Shown here: in pieces, positions 8,369-21,593 of the stretch
Position numbering within the stretch: position 1 is the first letter of the stretch
Layout of the letters: each line of letters begins with the position of its first letter
Origin: Streptomyces sp. NBC_00775
GTDB lineage: Bacteria; Actinomycetota; Actinomycetes; Streptomycetales; Streptomycetaceae
DNA: 64,000 nucleotides
Reading direction: 5' to 3'
NCBI RefSeq assembly: GCF_036347135.1
Contig: NZ_CP108938.1
Span: 4,588,001 to 4,652,000 of the forward strand
Notes under the pieces: generated by a model
Told to the model about the DNA's origin: nothing
Databases searched by the model: none
Seen by the model: only the letters and a program-made list of their open reading frames with translations
Position numbers and translations under genes: made by a program

Positions 8369-9142
8369 TTACCGGGCCTGCTCGACGGCCTGCTCGGTGA
8401 GTTCGGCCTCCAGCAGCTTCTCCATCGGGACGACGGCCAGCCGGCCGCTGACCAGCATGGCCAGCACGATCGAAGCGACCATGACGACCGTGCCGAGCCA
8501 GACCATGGTGTCGATCGGCAGCGTGTACGCGCCCACGACGCGCAGGACGCACTCGCCGAGCAGCGCCACACCCCAGACGAGGGAGAAGGTCCGCTCGGCC
8601 TTCCGGAACCGCGGGGAGGCGGCGATCAGCCGGTCCCACGCGGCACTCTTGGCAGCGTCACCCTTGATGAGGAACGGCTTCATACCCGCCGTCATCATCG
8701 GCCGCCCGAGCCGGACCGACACCAGGATGCCGATGCCGATCGCGCTGCTGACGCCGCTGTCCTTGGCCAGCATCAGCCGCGGGTCACCGGCGACGAGGCT
8801 GAGGGCCAGCCCGACGATGTTGACGAAGAGGATGAGCCCGGCCAGCCCGTTGGCCTTGCGCTCCTTCACCACGCTCCATACGGTCCGCACGGCCGGCACC
8901 ACGCTGCTCCAGCCGAGCGCCGCCATGGTGCTCATGCCGAACCCGCTCTTCAGGAGGTAGTACGACCCGACGGGCACCGCCACGTCGAGGATCAGCGGCA
9001 GGAAGCTGGGCCGGGCGGCGACGTCCGCGGCGCTCACGGCTGCGGTCGCCTCGACCGTGGCCGCCCCGCCGCTGATCGCTTCGGTGCTGATCGCTTCGGT
9101 GCTGATCGCTTCGGTGCTGGTCTCGATGGCCGTGATGCTCAT
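8369..9142 (-). CDS. VC0807-family integral membrane protein
   Basis: A 257-residue protein with about five hydrophobic segments. Conserved blocks are LPLILDVAVPVGSYYLLKSG, GWSSVVPAVRTVWSVVKERK and GIGILVSVRLGRPMMTAGMK, which match from memory the VC0807 family of unknown function. ATG at 9142 has GGAGGGA 6 bases upstream. The N-terminus contains three perfect 15-bp tandem repeats (9071-9115) encoding repeated AISTE units, an unstable low-complexity tract outside the membrane core. The gap of about 180 bases between this gene and the transporter start shows no further feature. Confidence 0.72.
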   Translation of the reverse strand: MSITAIETSTEAISTEAISTEAISGGAATVEATAAVSAADVAARPSFLPLILDVAVPVGSYYLLKSGFGMSTMAALGWSSVVPAVRTVWSVVKERKANGLAGLILFVNIVGLALSLVAGDPRLMLAKDSGVSSAIGIGILVSVRLGRPMMTAGMKPFLIKGDAAKSAAWDRLIAASPRFRKAERTFSLVWGVALLGECVLRVVGAYTLPIDTMVWLGTVVMVASIVLAMLVSGRLAVVPMEKLLEAELTEQAVEQAR

Positions 9143-9276
9143 GATCGGGTCCCTCCGTCGTCGCCGTGTACGTCCCGTTTCGATGTACTCAGCTTCGCGG
9201 TCGGACCCCACCCGCCAACAGAAACGATCGTCCGGAGCTCGGCATGACAAATGTCAGTGCCGGGCCATGGGCGCCG

Positions 9277-9921
9277 TCATACGAGCAGGTCAGCCAACTC
9301 CCCCATGTCGGAGAAGAGTTGAGTGGCGCCGGCGAGCTTGGCGGCGGGCGTCATGGCCGTGAACCCGTAGACGTCCATCCCGGCGGAGTTCGCCGCCTGA
9401 ACCCCCAGCGGACTGTCCTCCACGACGACACACTTCTCCGGCGGTACGCCCATCCGCTCGGCCGCGTGCAGAAACAGATCCGGCGCCGGCTTGCCCCGCC
9501 CCACATCCTGCGAACTGAACACGCGCCCCTCGTCGAACCACCGGTCGAGCCCGGTCTTCCGATGCCCCACCCGGATCCGCTCATGACTCCCGGAGGAGGC
9601 CACGCAGTACGGGACCCCGTCCGCGGCCAGCTTCTCAAGGATCTGCACGGCATCGGGAACGGGCTCCAACTCCCGCTCGAAGGCGGCGAAGACCCGCCCA
9701 TGGAACGTGTCGTCGAAGTCGTCCGGCAGCCGCCTGCCGCTGCGCTCCTGGACGAGTTCGTGGATACGGTGCATGGCGGACCCCATGTAGTCCCTGATGG
9801 ACTCCTCGTACGAAGTCGGGTGCCCGAGTTCGGTCAGATAGGCAGCCAGGATGGTGTTGGAGATCGGCTCGCTGTCCACGAGGACACCGTCATTGTCGAA
9901 GATCACCAGGTCGTATCGCAT
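9277..9921 (-). CDS. HAD-superfamily phosphatase (subfamily IA, beta-PGM/phosphatase type)
   Basis: A 214-residue haloacid-dehalogenase-fold hydrolase, probably acting on a small phosphorylated metabolite. Motif I is IFDNDGVLVDSE (nucleophile Asp), the cap domain follows, motif II is CVASSGSHERI, motif III includes GRGKPAPDLFL and motif IV is CVVVEDSPLGVQAA. All catalytic residues are present. The second residue of motif I is Asn instead of the common Phe. It is monocistronic, next to the 3' end of the rRNA operon. Confidence 0.85.
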   Translation of the reverse strand: MRYDLVIFDNDGVLVDSEPISNTILAAYLTELGHPTSYEESIRDYMGSAMHRIHELVQERSGRRLPDDFDDTFHGRVFAAFERELEPVPDAVQILEKLAADGVPYCVASSGSHERIRVGHRKTGLDRWFDEGRVFSSQDVGRGKPAPDLFLHAAERMGVPPEKCVVVEDSPLGVQAANSAGMDVYGFTAMTPAAKLAGATQLFSDMGELADLLV

Positions 9922-9957
9922 GCTGCAACTTTAAAACGGAGTGACCCTAAACGCAGA

Positions 9958-9991
9958 AAACCCCCGTACCGTTTTCCCGGTACGGGGGTTT
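9958..9991 (-). terminator. rRNA operon terminator
   Basis: Arms 9958-9971 and 9978-9991 form a perfect 14-bp stem with a 6-base loop, just past the 5S rRNA 3' end. On the minus strand the stem is followed by TTTTCTGCG, fitting an intrinsic terminator. Confidence 0.9.
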
Positions 9992-10002
9992 CTCTACAAT
10001 TA

Positions 10003-10121
10003 GTTCGGCGGCGTCCTACTCTCCCACAGGGTCCCCCCTGCAGTACCATCGGCGCTGTGAGGCTTAGCTTCCGGGTTCGGAATGTAACCGGGCGTTTCCC
10101 TCACGCTATGACCACCGAAAC
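10003..10121 (-). rRNA. rrf: 5S ribosomal RNA
   Basis: On the minus strand the sequence begins GTTTCGGTGGTCATAGCG and carries the conserved CCGAACCCGGAAGCTAAGCC segment, ending GACGCCGCCGAAC. Both ends pair as in 5S rRNA. The length is about 119 bases. It is the last gene of the rRNA operon. Confidence 0.95.
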
Positions 10122-10185
10122 ACTATGAAACTGTCAACCGGAGCCGTGGCATAGCTACGACGGTTGTTCGTGGTTTCAGAACCAA

Positions 10186-10202
10186 CACAGTGGACGCGAG
10201 CA
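10186..10202 (-). other. 3' half of the pre-23S processing stem
   Basis: This 17-base segment is the exact inverted complement of 13333-13349, on the other side of the 23S gene. Together they form the long helix normally cut by RNase III to release pre-23S rRNA. Confidence 0.75.
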
Positions 10203-10207
10203 ACTGA

Positions 10208-15167
<4,960 letters not shown>

Positions 15168-15640
15168 TGTTTACCCGTAATCGGGTGGACACCACGAGAG
15201 CGGAACCAAGGGGAGGAATAATCCCCTCGGTTCACAGCGTCCTCGCTGTGCGCCTACCAGGCAGTGCCCGGCAGGACTTTTTCAAAGGAACCTCGTCCCA
15301 GCCGATCGGCCGGAGACGGGGTATCAACATATCTGGCGTTGATTTTTGGCACGCTGTTGAGTTCTCAAGGAACGGACGCTTCCTTTGTACTCACCCTCTC
15401 GGGCTTTCCTCCGGGCGCTTCCCTTCGATCTTGCTTTGTTTTTGTTTCGTTCTTGCGTTTCCGACTCTATCAGATCGTTTCCGGTCCGATTTTCCTCGGT
15501 GCTTTCCAGGTTTCCGCTTTCGCGTTTCCCTTTCCGGCGGTTCCGACTCTATCAGATCCTTTCGGGCCTGATTCCCAGTCAGCGGGGCTTGTCTTCGCGG
15601 CTGTTGGGCCGTTCCGACGAGTGAGACTTTAGCGGATTCC
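15168..15640 (-). promoter_or_regulatory. rRNA operon promoter and leader region
   Basis: Minus-strand leader of the rRNA operon. An 18-base direct repeat occurs at 15459-15476 and 15541-15558, reading GATCTGATAGAGTCGGAA on the minus strand. Each copy has a TAGAGT that could be a -10 hexamer, suggesting tandem promoters or processing signals. Nearer the gene, the palindrome TTGAGAACTCAA (about 15358-15369) and a hairpin at 15207-15235 are typical of leader antitermination and processing structures. The individual transcription starts cannot be fixed. 15641-15876 holds no gene that I can support. Confidence 0.6.
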
Positions 15641-15876
15641 TGGCTCCCGAGCTAATCGGGGTGGCGCCCTTTCGAACGCGGATTCCTCATTCCGCAAACA
15701 CGCATGAAAACGATCCGACGACGGGTCGCCGTTCGTTGAGTGCTTGTTGCGGAGTGGCTGTCCGGGGACCGACCGGGGTCGGCGCTCACGTCGGACAACT
15801 CGGAGAACACTACGTACGGGGTAGGGGCGTGTCAACTCCGCTCCAGGGTGCCCCCTGGAGGCGTACTCTCGGAGCC

Positions 15877-15918
15877 ATGACTACGCATACGTGCACCCAG
15901 CAGTGGTGGGCCGCCTGA
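15877..15918 (+). CDS. Tryptophan leader peptide of trpS
   Basis: A 13-residue peptide, MTTHTCTQQWWAA, with two adjacent TGG (Trp) codons at 15904-15909 and a stop at 15916-15918. It directly precedes a set of mutually exclusive hairpins and the trpS gene, so it is a regulatory leader whose translation senses charged tRNA-Trp. The ribosome site is modest (GGAG close to the ATG). The position of the Trp codons just before the first pairing segment is the classical design. Confidence 0.85.
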   Translation: MTTHTCTQQWWAA

Positions 15919-15972
15919 CGGCGGCCGTACTCACGTATGTACTCAACGGCCGCCGCCTCGGCGGCCGTTTTT
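15908..15972 (+). promoter_or_regulatory. Ribosome-mediated transcription attenuator of trpS
   Basis: Four pairing segments are visible: 1 (GGCCGCC, overlapping the last leader codons), 2 (CGGCGGCCGT, 15919-15928), 3 (AACGGCCGCCG, 15945-15955) and 4 (CGGCGGCCGTT, 15959-15969). Segment 3:4 followed by TTTTT (15968-15972) is an intrinsic terminator. Segment 2:3 is the antiterminator and 1:2 the anti-antiterminator. Stalling at the tandem Trp codons should free segment 2 to pair with 3 and allow trpS transcription. From memory, the inducible trpRS1 of S. coelicolor is controlled this way. Confidence 0.88.
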
Positions 15973-16032
15973 GTGTCTCCCTCCTGGAGGACCGGCCGGC
16001 GGGCGCGGCGGCCTCGACCAGGAGGTGGAGAG

Positions 16033-17037
16033 ATGACGCGGATCTTCAGTGGGGTCAAGCCGACCGGGCATCTGACGCTGGGGAACTACTTGGGGGCCGT
16101 ACGGCGGTGGGCCGTGGTCGATCAGCACCGGGCCGACGCCCTGTTCTGCGTCGTGGACCTGCACGCGCTGACCGTGGACCACGATCCGGGGCGGGTGCGC
16201 AGGCTCAGTAGGCAGGCGGCGACGCTGTTGCTGGCGTCCGGGCTCGATCCTGAGCTGTGCACCGTGTTCGTACAGAGTCATGTGGACGAGCACGCGCGGC
16301 TGTCGTATCTGCTGGAGTGCGTCGCGACCGACGGGGAGATGCGGCGGATGATCCAGTACAAGGAGAAGGCCGCGCGCGAGCGGGAGCGGGGCGGGAGTGT
16401 TCGGCTGTCGCTGCTGACGTATCCCGTACTGATGGCGGCGGACATCCTGGCGTACGGGACCGATGAGGTGCCGGTGGGTGATGACCAGACGCAGCATGTC
16501 GAGCTGACCCGGGATCTGGCGGTGCGGTTCAACCAGCGGTACGGGCACACGTTCGTGGTGCCGCGGGCCGTCCGTCCGGAGGTTGGGGCGCGGGTCATGA
16601 ATCTTCAGGAGCCGACGTCGAAGATGGGGAAGAGCGATGACGTCGGGCCGGGGGTCGTGTATCTGCTCGACGAGCCGGATGCCGTGCGGAAGAAGATCAT
16701 GCGGGCCGTGACGGACAGCGGTAGCGGGCAGGACGTCGTGTACGACCGGGAGGCGCGGCCCGGGGTCTCCAATCTGCTGGAGATTCTCGCGGCGTGTGAG
16801 GGTGGGAACCCCGAAGCCTTGAGCGGTGTATATGAGTCGTACGGCGCTTTGAAGAAGGACACCGCCGAGGCCGTGGTCGAGCTCCTCAGGCCCGTACAGG
16901 AAAGGCACAAGCAGTTGTGCGCGGATCCTGTGTATGTGGAGGGGGTGCTGCGAGACGGTGCGGAGAAGGCCAGAGGGATGGCCAGGCCGAGGGTGGACGC
17001 GGCGTATCGGGCGATCGGGTTGCTGGCGGCGGGCTGA
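16033..17037 (+). CDS. trpS: Tryptophanyl-tRNA synthetase (attenuated, TrpRS1-like)
   Basis: A 334-residue class I aminoacyl-tRNA synthetase that charges tRNA-Trp. The HIGH-type motif is TGHLTLGN near residue 11, and the KMSKS-type motif is SKMGKS near residue 195. ADILAYGTDEVPVGDDQTQH is the tryptophan/ATP pocket region typical of TrpRS. ATG at 16033 has GGAGGTGGAG directly upstream. The leader peptide and attenuator upstream, and synteny, suggest it is the inducible second TrpRS (in S. coelicolor linked to indolmycin resistance) rather than the housekeeping copy. Resistance itself cannot be read from the sequence. Confidence 0.93.
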   Translation: MTRIFSGVKPTGHLTLGNYLGAVRRWAVVDQHRADALFCVVDLHALTVDHDPGRVRRLSRQAATLLLASGLDPELCTVFVQSHVDEHARLSYLLECVATDGEMRRMIQYKEKAARERERGGSVRLSLLTYPVLMAADILAYGTDEVPVGDDQTQHVELTRDLAVRFNQRYGHTFVVPRAVRPEVGARVMNLQEPTSKMGKSDDVGPGVVYLLDEPDAVRKKIMRAVTDSGSGQDVVYDREARPGVSNLLEILAACEGGNPEALSGVYESYGALKKDTAEAVVELLRPVQERHKQLCADPVYVEGVLRDGAEKARGMARPRVDAAYRAIGLLAAG

Positions 17038-17075
17038 AGTAGCAGTGAGCTGAGGGAACAGTGGGCTGAAGGACG

Positions 17076-17103
17076 GTGGGGCCGGGGGCGGGCCCGGTCC
17101 CAC
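17076..17103. terminator. Bidirectional terminator between trpS and proC
   Basis: GTGGGGCCGGG (17076-17086) pairs with CCCGGTCCCAC (17093-17103), an 11-bp stem with one G-U type mismatch, between convergent genes. Confidence 0.65.
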
Positions 17104-17141
17104 GTCGTTCAGTTCCAGCTGTTGGCTCAGGCCGGCGTTTG

Positions 17142-17951
17142 CTAGCTGTTACCGGAGGCGAGTTCGCGGCTGCGGTCGCGGGCTGCCTCCAGCGCGGCAA
17201 TGAGCGCTGCGCGGACGCCGTGGTTCTCGAGTTCGCGGATCGCGTTGATCGTGGTGCCCGCGGGGGACGTGACGTTCTCGCGGAGCTTCACGGGGTGCTC
17301 CCCGCTGTCGCGGAGCATCACGGCGGCGCCGATCGCGGACTGGACGATCAGGTCGTGGGCCTTGTCGCGGGGCAGGCCGAGCAGGATGCCCGCGTCCGTC
17401 ATGGCCTCGACCAGATAGAAGAAGTACGCCGGTCCCGAGCCGGAGAGGGCTGTGCAGGCGTCCTGCTGGGACTCGGGGACGCGGAGCGTCTTGCCGACGG
17501 CGCCGAAGATCTCCTCGGCGTGCGCGAGGTGCGCTTCGGTGGCGTGGCTGCCGGCGGAGATGACGGACATGGCCTCGTCGACAAGGGCGGGCGTGTTCGT
17601 CATGACACGGACGACCGGGGTGCCTGTGGCCAGGCGCTCCTCGAAGAAGGAGGTGGGGATGCCTGCCGCGCCGCTGATGACCAGGCGGTCGGCGGGGATA
17701 TGCGGGGCGAGTTCGTCGAGGAGGGTGCCCATGTCCTGCGGCTTGACCGTGAGGATCAGGGTGTCGGCGCTCTTGGCTGCCTCCGGGTTGGTGACCGCGG
17801 TGACTCCGTAGCGTTCCTGGAGTTCCTTGGCTCGCTCCGGGCGGCGGGCGGTGACCAGGAGGTCGGTGGGGGCCCAGCCGGCTCGGATCATTCCGCTGAG
17901 CAGGGCTTCGCCGATCTTGCCGGTGCCGAGGACTGCGACTTTCTGGGTCAT
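17142..17951 (-). CDS. proC: Pyrroline-5-carboxylate reductase
   Basis: A 269-residue enzyme that catalyses the last step of proline synthesis, NAD(P)H-dependent reduction of pyrroline-5-carboxylate. The N-terminal Rossmann motif is VAVLGTGKIGEALLSG. The C-terminal dimerisation/active-site signature is present (ALSGSGPAYFFYLVEAM and TSPAGTTINAIRELE), and the length is that of the family. ATG at 17951 is preceded by GGAGGG. It is monocistronic and convergent with trpS. Confidence 0.95.
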   Translation of the reverse strand: MTQKVAVLGTGKIGEALLSGMIRAGWAPTDLLVTARRPERAKELQERYGVTAVTNPEAAKSADTLILTVKPQDMGTLLDELAPHIPADRLVISGAAGIPTSFFEERLATGTPVVRVMTNTPALVDEAMSVISAGSHATEAHLAHAEEIFGAVGKTLRVPESQQDACTALSGSGPAYFFYLVEAMTDAGILLGLPRDKAHDLIVQSAIGAAVMLRDSGEHPVKLRENVTSPAGTTINAIRELENHGVRAALIAALEAARDRSRELASGNS

Positions 17952-18162
17952 GGTGCGGGTGCCCTCCGGGGGTGCGTCGTCCTGGGGTCATCCTCGCACT
18001 CGGGGTGCGGGCTGGGTTGGGTTGTCCGTTGGGCGGACGCCGGTTGCTTGGTTGCCCGGCGCTGGTGCTGGGCGCGGGGGCTGCGCAACCCGGCGCTGAC
18101 GGGCGACGACCGGCTGGTGCCCCGCCCCGGCGGCACGACCGCCGACTACAGCTACGGCGGTC

Positions 18163-18999
18163 CTATGCCGTCCGCCTCCGCAGCGTTGCCGCGCCCAAGG
18201 TCAGAACCAGCAGGGCGCAGCCCGCCACGATCAGGGCGTCGCGGATGAAGGTGGCGGTCATGTCGGTGTGTTTGAGGACTTCGTTCATGCCGTCGACGGC
18301 GTAGGACATGGGGAGGACGTCGGAGATGGCTTCGAGGACGGGGTGCATGTTGGAGCGGGGGGTGAACAGGCCGCAGAGGAGGAGTTGGGGGAAGATCACG
18401 GCCGGCATGAACTGGACGGCCTGGAATTCCGAGGAGGCGAAGGCCGAGACGAAGAGGCCGAGGGCTGTGCCGAGCAGGGCGTCGAGGAGGGCGACCAGCA
18501 GGAGCAGCCAGGGGGAGCCGGTGACGTCCAGGCCCAGGAACCAGACGGCCAGACCCGTGGCCAGGACCGACTGGACGATGGCCAGGGCGCCGAAGGCCAG
18601 GGCGTAGCCGGCGATCAGGTCGCCCTTGCCGAGGGGCATGGCGAGCAGGCGTTCGAGGGTGCCGGAGGTGCGCTCGCGGAGGGTGGCGATCGAGGTCACC
18701 AGGAACATCGTGATGAGCGGGAAGATCCCGAGGAGGGAGGCGCCGATGGAGTCGAAGGTGCGCGGGCTGCCGTCGAAGACATAGCGGAGCAGGAACAGCA
18801 TCACGCACGGGATCAGGATCATCAGCGCGATCGTGCGCGGGTCGTGGCGGAGCTGGCGCAGTACTCGGGTCGCGGTGGCGGTGGTGCGGGAGAGGTTGAG
18901 CGCGCTGGGGCGTGCTGTCGCGCCGGTGCTGGGGCCCGCGCCCGTACCCGTACCCGTACCCGTACCCGTGCCGGGGCTCGTGGCCGAGGTGGTGGTCAT
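18163..18999 (-). CDS. ABC-2 type exporter permease
   Basis: A 278-residue membrane protein of the ABC-2 family with about six helices. Diagnostic segments are TIALMILIPCVMLFLLRYVF, SIATLRERTSGTLERLLAMP (the ABC-2 coupling region) and FPQLLLCGLFTPRSNMHPVL. The N-terminus carries a Gly-Thr repeat encoded by five 6-bp units (18943-18972). It overlaps the ATPase gene by ATGA (18996-18999), so the two subunits are translationally coupled. It probably exports a drug or lipid. The substrate is unknown. Confidence 0.88.
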   Translation of the reverse strand: MTTTSATSPGTGTGTGTGTGAGPSTGATARPSALNLSRTTATATRVLRQLRHDPRTIALMILIPCVMLFLLRYVFDGSPRTFDSIGASLLGIFPLITMFLVTSIATLRERTSGTLERLLAMPLGKGDLIAGYALAFGALAIVQSVLATGLAVWFLGLDVTGSPWLLLLVALLDALLGTALGLFVSAFASSEFQAVQFMPAVIFPQLLLCGLFTPRSNMHPVLEAISDVLPMSYAVDGMNEVLKHTDMTATFIRDALIVAGCALLVLTLGAATLRRRTA

Positions 19000-19865
19000 C
19001 GGTGGGTCTCCTTGCGCGGGACGCCGGACGGGGAGGCGGTGTCGGTCGTGTCGCTCGCCGCGGACTGGTTGCCCGCAGCGATCGCCTCGTCGACCAGGCG
19101 GAGGAAGGCGGCTTCGACGGTGTCGGAGTCGGTGCGTTCACGCAGGGCGTCGGGGGTGTCGTCGGCGAGGATCTGGCCCTCGCGCATCAGGAGGAGGCGG
19201 TGGCAGCGCTCGGCCTCGTCCATGACGTGGGAGGAGATCAGGAGAGTCGCTTTCCGTTCGGCGGCGATGGTGTGGAAGAGGTTCCACAGGTCGCGGCGCA
19301 GGACGGGGTCGAGGCCGACGGTGGGTTCGTCGAGGACCAGGAGTTCCGGGGTGCCCAGCAGGGCGACCGCGAGGGAGACGCGGCTGCGCTGGCCGCCGGA
19401 GAGGTTGCCGGCGAGGGAGTCGGCGTGGGAGGTGAGGTCGACGTCGGTGATGGCCTGGGTGACGCCCGCATGGCGGCGTTCGGCGGCGGCGCGGCCTGGG
19501 TCGAGGATCGCGGCGAAGTAGTCGAGGTTCTGGCGGACGGTCAGGTCGTCGTAGACGGAGGGGGCTTGGGTGACGTAACCGATGCGGGAGCGGAGTGCGG
19601 GGTCGCCGGCGGGGCGGCCGAGGACTTCTAGGGTGCCGGTGACTTTCGCCTGGGTGCCGACCATCGAGCGCATCAGGGTCGATTTGCCGCAGCCGGAGGG
19701 GCCGAGCAGGCCGGTGATCTGGCCGCGCGGTACGGCGAAGTCGAGTCCGCGCAGGACGGTGCGGGTGCCGCGTACGACGGTGAGGTTTTCGGCGCGGACG
19801 GCGGGTGGGGTGGTGGAGTCGGGTGGCCCTGCGGGGTCGGGTGGGCGCGACTCAATAATCATCAT
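18996..19865 (-). CDS. ABC exporter ATP-binding subunit
   Basis: A 289-residue ATPase. Walker A is GLLGPSGCGKST, the Q-loop lies in YVTQAPSV, the signature is LSGGQRSRVSLA, Walker B is ELLVLDEPTVGLD and the switch His is in ISSHVMDEAE. ATG at 19865 (the first of two adjacent ATGs) has GGAGG 12 bases upstream. A longer reading from 20039 adds an arginine-rich segment with no ribosome site and is rejected. With the downstream permease it forms a two-gene exporter operon, divergent from the SulP gene. Confidence 0.9.
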   Translation of the reverse strand: MMIIESRPPDPAGPPDSTTPPAVRAENLTVVRGTRTVLRGLDFAVPRGQITGLLGPSGCGKSTLMRSMVGTQAKVTGTLEVLGRPAGDPALRSRIGYVTQAPSVYDDLTVRQNLDYFAAILDPGRAAAERRHAGVTQAITDVDLTSHADSLAGNLSGGQRSRVSLAVALLGTPELLVLDEPTVGLDPVLRRDLWNLFHTIAAERKATLLISSHVMDEAERCHRLLLMREGQILADDTPDALRERTDSDTVEAAFLRLVDEAIAAGNQSAASDTTDTASPSGVPRKETHR

Positions 19866-20171
19866 GTGATGAATATTCCTCCTGTGGTGCGTGCCGGTCA
19901 AGCCCGGAGCGTCCGGCGGCGCAGGCGCGCGTCGGCGTGATCGGAAGGGGGCGCTCCGGCGCACGGCGGGGTGGTGCGCTTCCGCGTTCACGGGGCGGTT
20001 ACGCGGAAGGGGTGCGCGATCAACTCCCTTACCTGACAATGGATTTCAGTGCGCGGTCATATGCCGAGGTGCCGGGGTGCCATCGATCCGTGCCGCGCCG
20101 TACGTCCGCCGCGCCCTCCCCCGGCGCGGCGCCCACGCATCTCCCGCTTCTCTACCGGAGGTGCAGTTGTC
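19866..20171. promoter_or_regulatory. Divergent promoter region, ABC exporter and SulP gene
   Basis: A 306-base gap between divergent genes. The part next to the ATPase gene is AT-richer, with GAATATTC and a CATCA/TGATG inverted repeat (about 19863-19877), a possible operator. The rest is GC-rich, with no repeat or gene that I can support. Confidence 0.4.
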
Positions 20172-21593
20172 ATGCGCAAAGCCGATCTCTTCGCGTCTCT
20201 CGTGGTGTTTCTCGTGGCGCTGCCCCTGTGCGTGGGGGTCGCCATAGCCTCCGGTGTGCCGGCCGAGCTGGGGCTGGTGACCGGGATCGTCGGCGGTCTG
20301 GTGGCCGGAGTGATGCCCGGCAGCAGCCTGCAGGTCAGTGGGCCCGCGGCCGGGCTCACCGTGCTCGTGTACGAGGCGGTGCAGTCGTACGGCGTCCAGG
20401 CGCTGGGTGTGCTGGTGCTCGGGGCCGGGCTGGTGCAGTTCGGGCTCGGGGTGCTGCGCCTCGGGCGCTGGTTCCGGGCCGTGTCCGTGGCCGTGGTGCA
20501 GGGGATGCTCGCCGGGATCGGGCTCGTGCTGATCGCGGGCCAGGTGTACGCGATGGGTGATGCCTCCGCGCCCGCGAGCGGGCTCGGGAAGATCGCGGGG
20601 CTGGTCGCGCTGGCCGGTGACGCGGATCCGGTGGCGTTGGCGATCGGCGGCGCCACCGTCGTCGTACTGCTGCTGTGGCCGCGGTGGCGGCGGGGGGCGC
20701 GGGTGGTTCCCGCGCCGCTGCTGGCGGTGGCGCTCGCGTCGGCCGTGACCGGGGGGTTCGACCTGTCCGTGCGGCGGGTCGAGGTGCGTGGGCTGCTGGA
20801 TGCCGTACGGCCGCCGGGCCTCGCGGATGTGGGGCGGCTTACGGAAGTGGGCGTGATCGGGACGGTGCTGGCGTTCGCGCTGATCGCTTCGGCCGAGTCC
20901 TTGTTCAGCGCGGCGGCGGTGGACCGGCTGCATCGGGGGCCGCGGACCGACTACGACCGGGAGCTCATCGCGCAGGGCGCGGGGAACGCCGTGTGCGGGG
21001 TGCTCGGGGCGCTGCCTATGACCGCGGTGATCGTACGGAGTGCGGCGAATGTGCAGGCCGGGGCTCGGACGAAGGTGTCACGGGTGCTGCACGGGGTGTG
21101 GTTGCTGCTCTTCACTGCTGTGGTGCCCGGGGTGCTCGGGGTGATTCCGGTGGCGGCGCTGGCGGGGCTGCTCGTGCACGCGGGCTGCAAGCTCGTGCCC
21201 GTACGGGAGGTGGGGGTGTTGTGGCGCGGGCATCGCGGGGAGGTGGTGGTGCTGAGCGTGACCGCGGTGGCGATCGTCGTCGGGAATCTGTTCGAGGGCG
21301 TGCTGGTCGGGCTCGCGCTCGCCGTGGCCAAGACCGCGTGGGACATCAGTCATGTGCATGTAGAGACCGAGGACCGGGGGGCCTCGGGGATGGTCGTACG
21401 GGTCGTCGGCAACGCCACGTTCCTCCGGCTGCCCAAGCTGCTGGACGCGTTGGAGGCGTTGCCGCACGACCGGGACGTACGGCTGGAGTTGGGCGGGTTG
21501 CGGCATGTCGACCACGCGTGCGCGGCGGCCCTGGAGGGGTGGGCCGCCGGGCGGGATCACGAACGGGTCGCCACCAGCAGGTCCACGACGTAG
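20172..21593 (+). CDS. SulP-family inorganic anion transporter
   Basis: A 473-residue membrane protein of the SulP family (sulfate, bicarbonate or related anions). It begins with the family's PLCVGVAIASGVPAELGLVT segment, followed by SLQVSGPAAGLTVLVYEAVQ. IASAESLFSAAAVDRL and ELIAQGAGNAVCGVLGALPM match the conserved mid-protein blocks. The C-terminal STAS-like domain (from about residue 400) is short, ending soon after LGGLRHVDHACAAALEGW, with no carbonic anhydrase fusion. ATG at 20172 has GGAGGTG 7-9 bases upstream. The last 37 bases overlap the convergent methyltransferase gene. Confidence 0.88.
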   Translation: MRKADLFASLVVFLVALPLCVGVAIASGVPAELGLVTGIVGGLVAGVMPGSSLQVSGPAAGLTVLVYEAVQSYGVQALGVLVLGAGLVQFGLGVLRLGRWFRAVSVAVVQGMLAGIGLVLIAGQVYAMGDASAPASGLGKIAGLVALAGDADPVALAIGGATVVVLLLWPRWRRGARVVPAPLLAVALASAVTGGFDLSVRRVEVRGLLDAVRPPGLADVGRLTEVGVIGTVLAFALIASAESLFSAAAVDRLHRGPRTDYDRELIAQGAGNAVCGVLGALPMTAVIVRSAANVQAGARTKVSRVLHGVWLLLFTAVVPGVLGVIPVAALAGLLVHAGCKLVPVREVGVLWRGHRGEVVVLSVTAVAIVVGNLFEGVLVGLALAVAKTAWDISHVHVETEDRGASGMVVRVVGNATFLRLPKLLDALEALPHDRDVRLELGGLRHVDHACAAALEGWAAGRDHERVATSRSTT

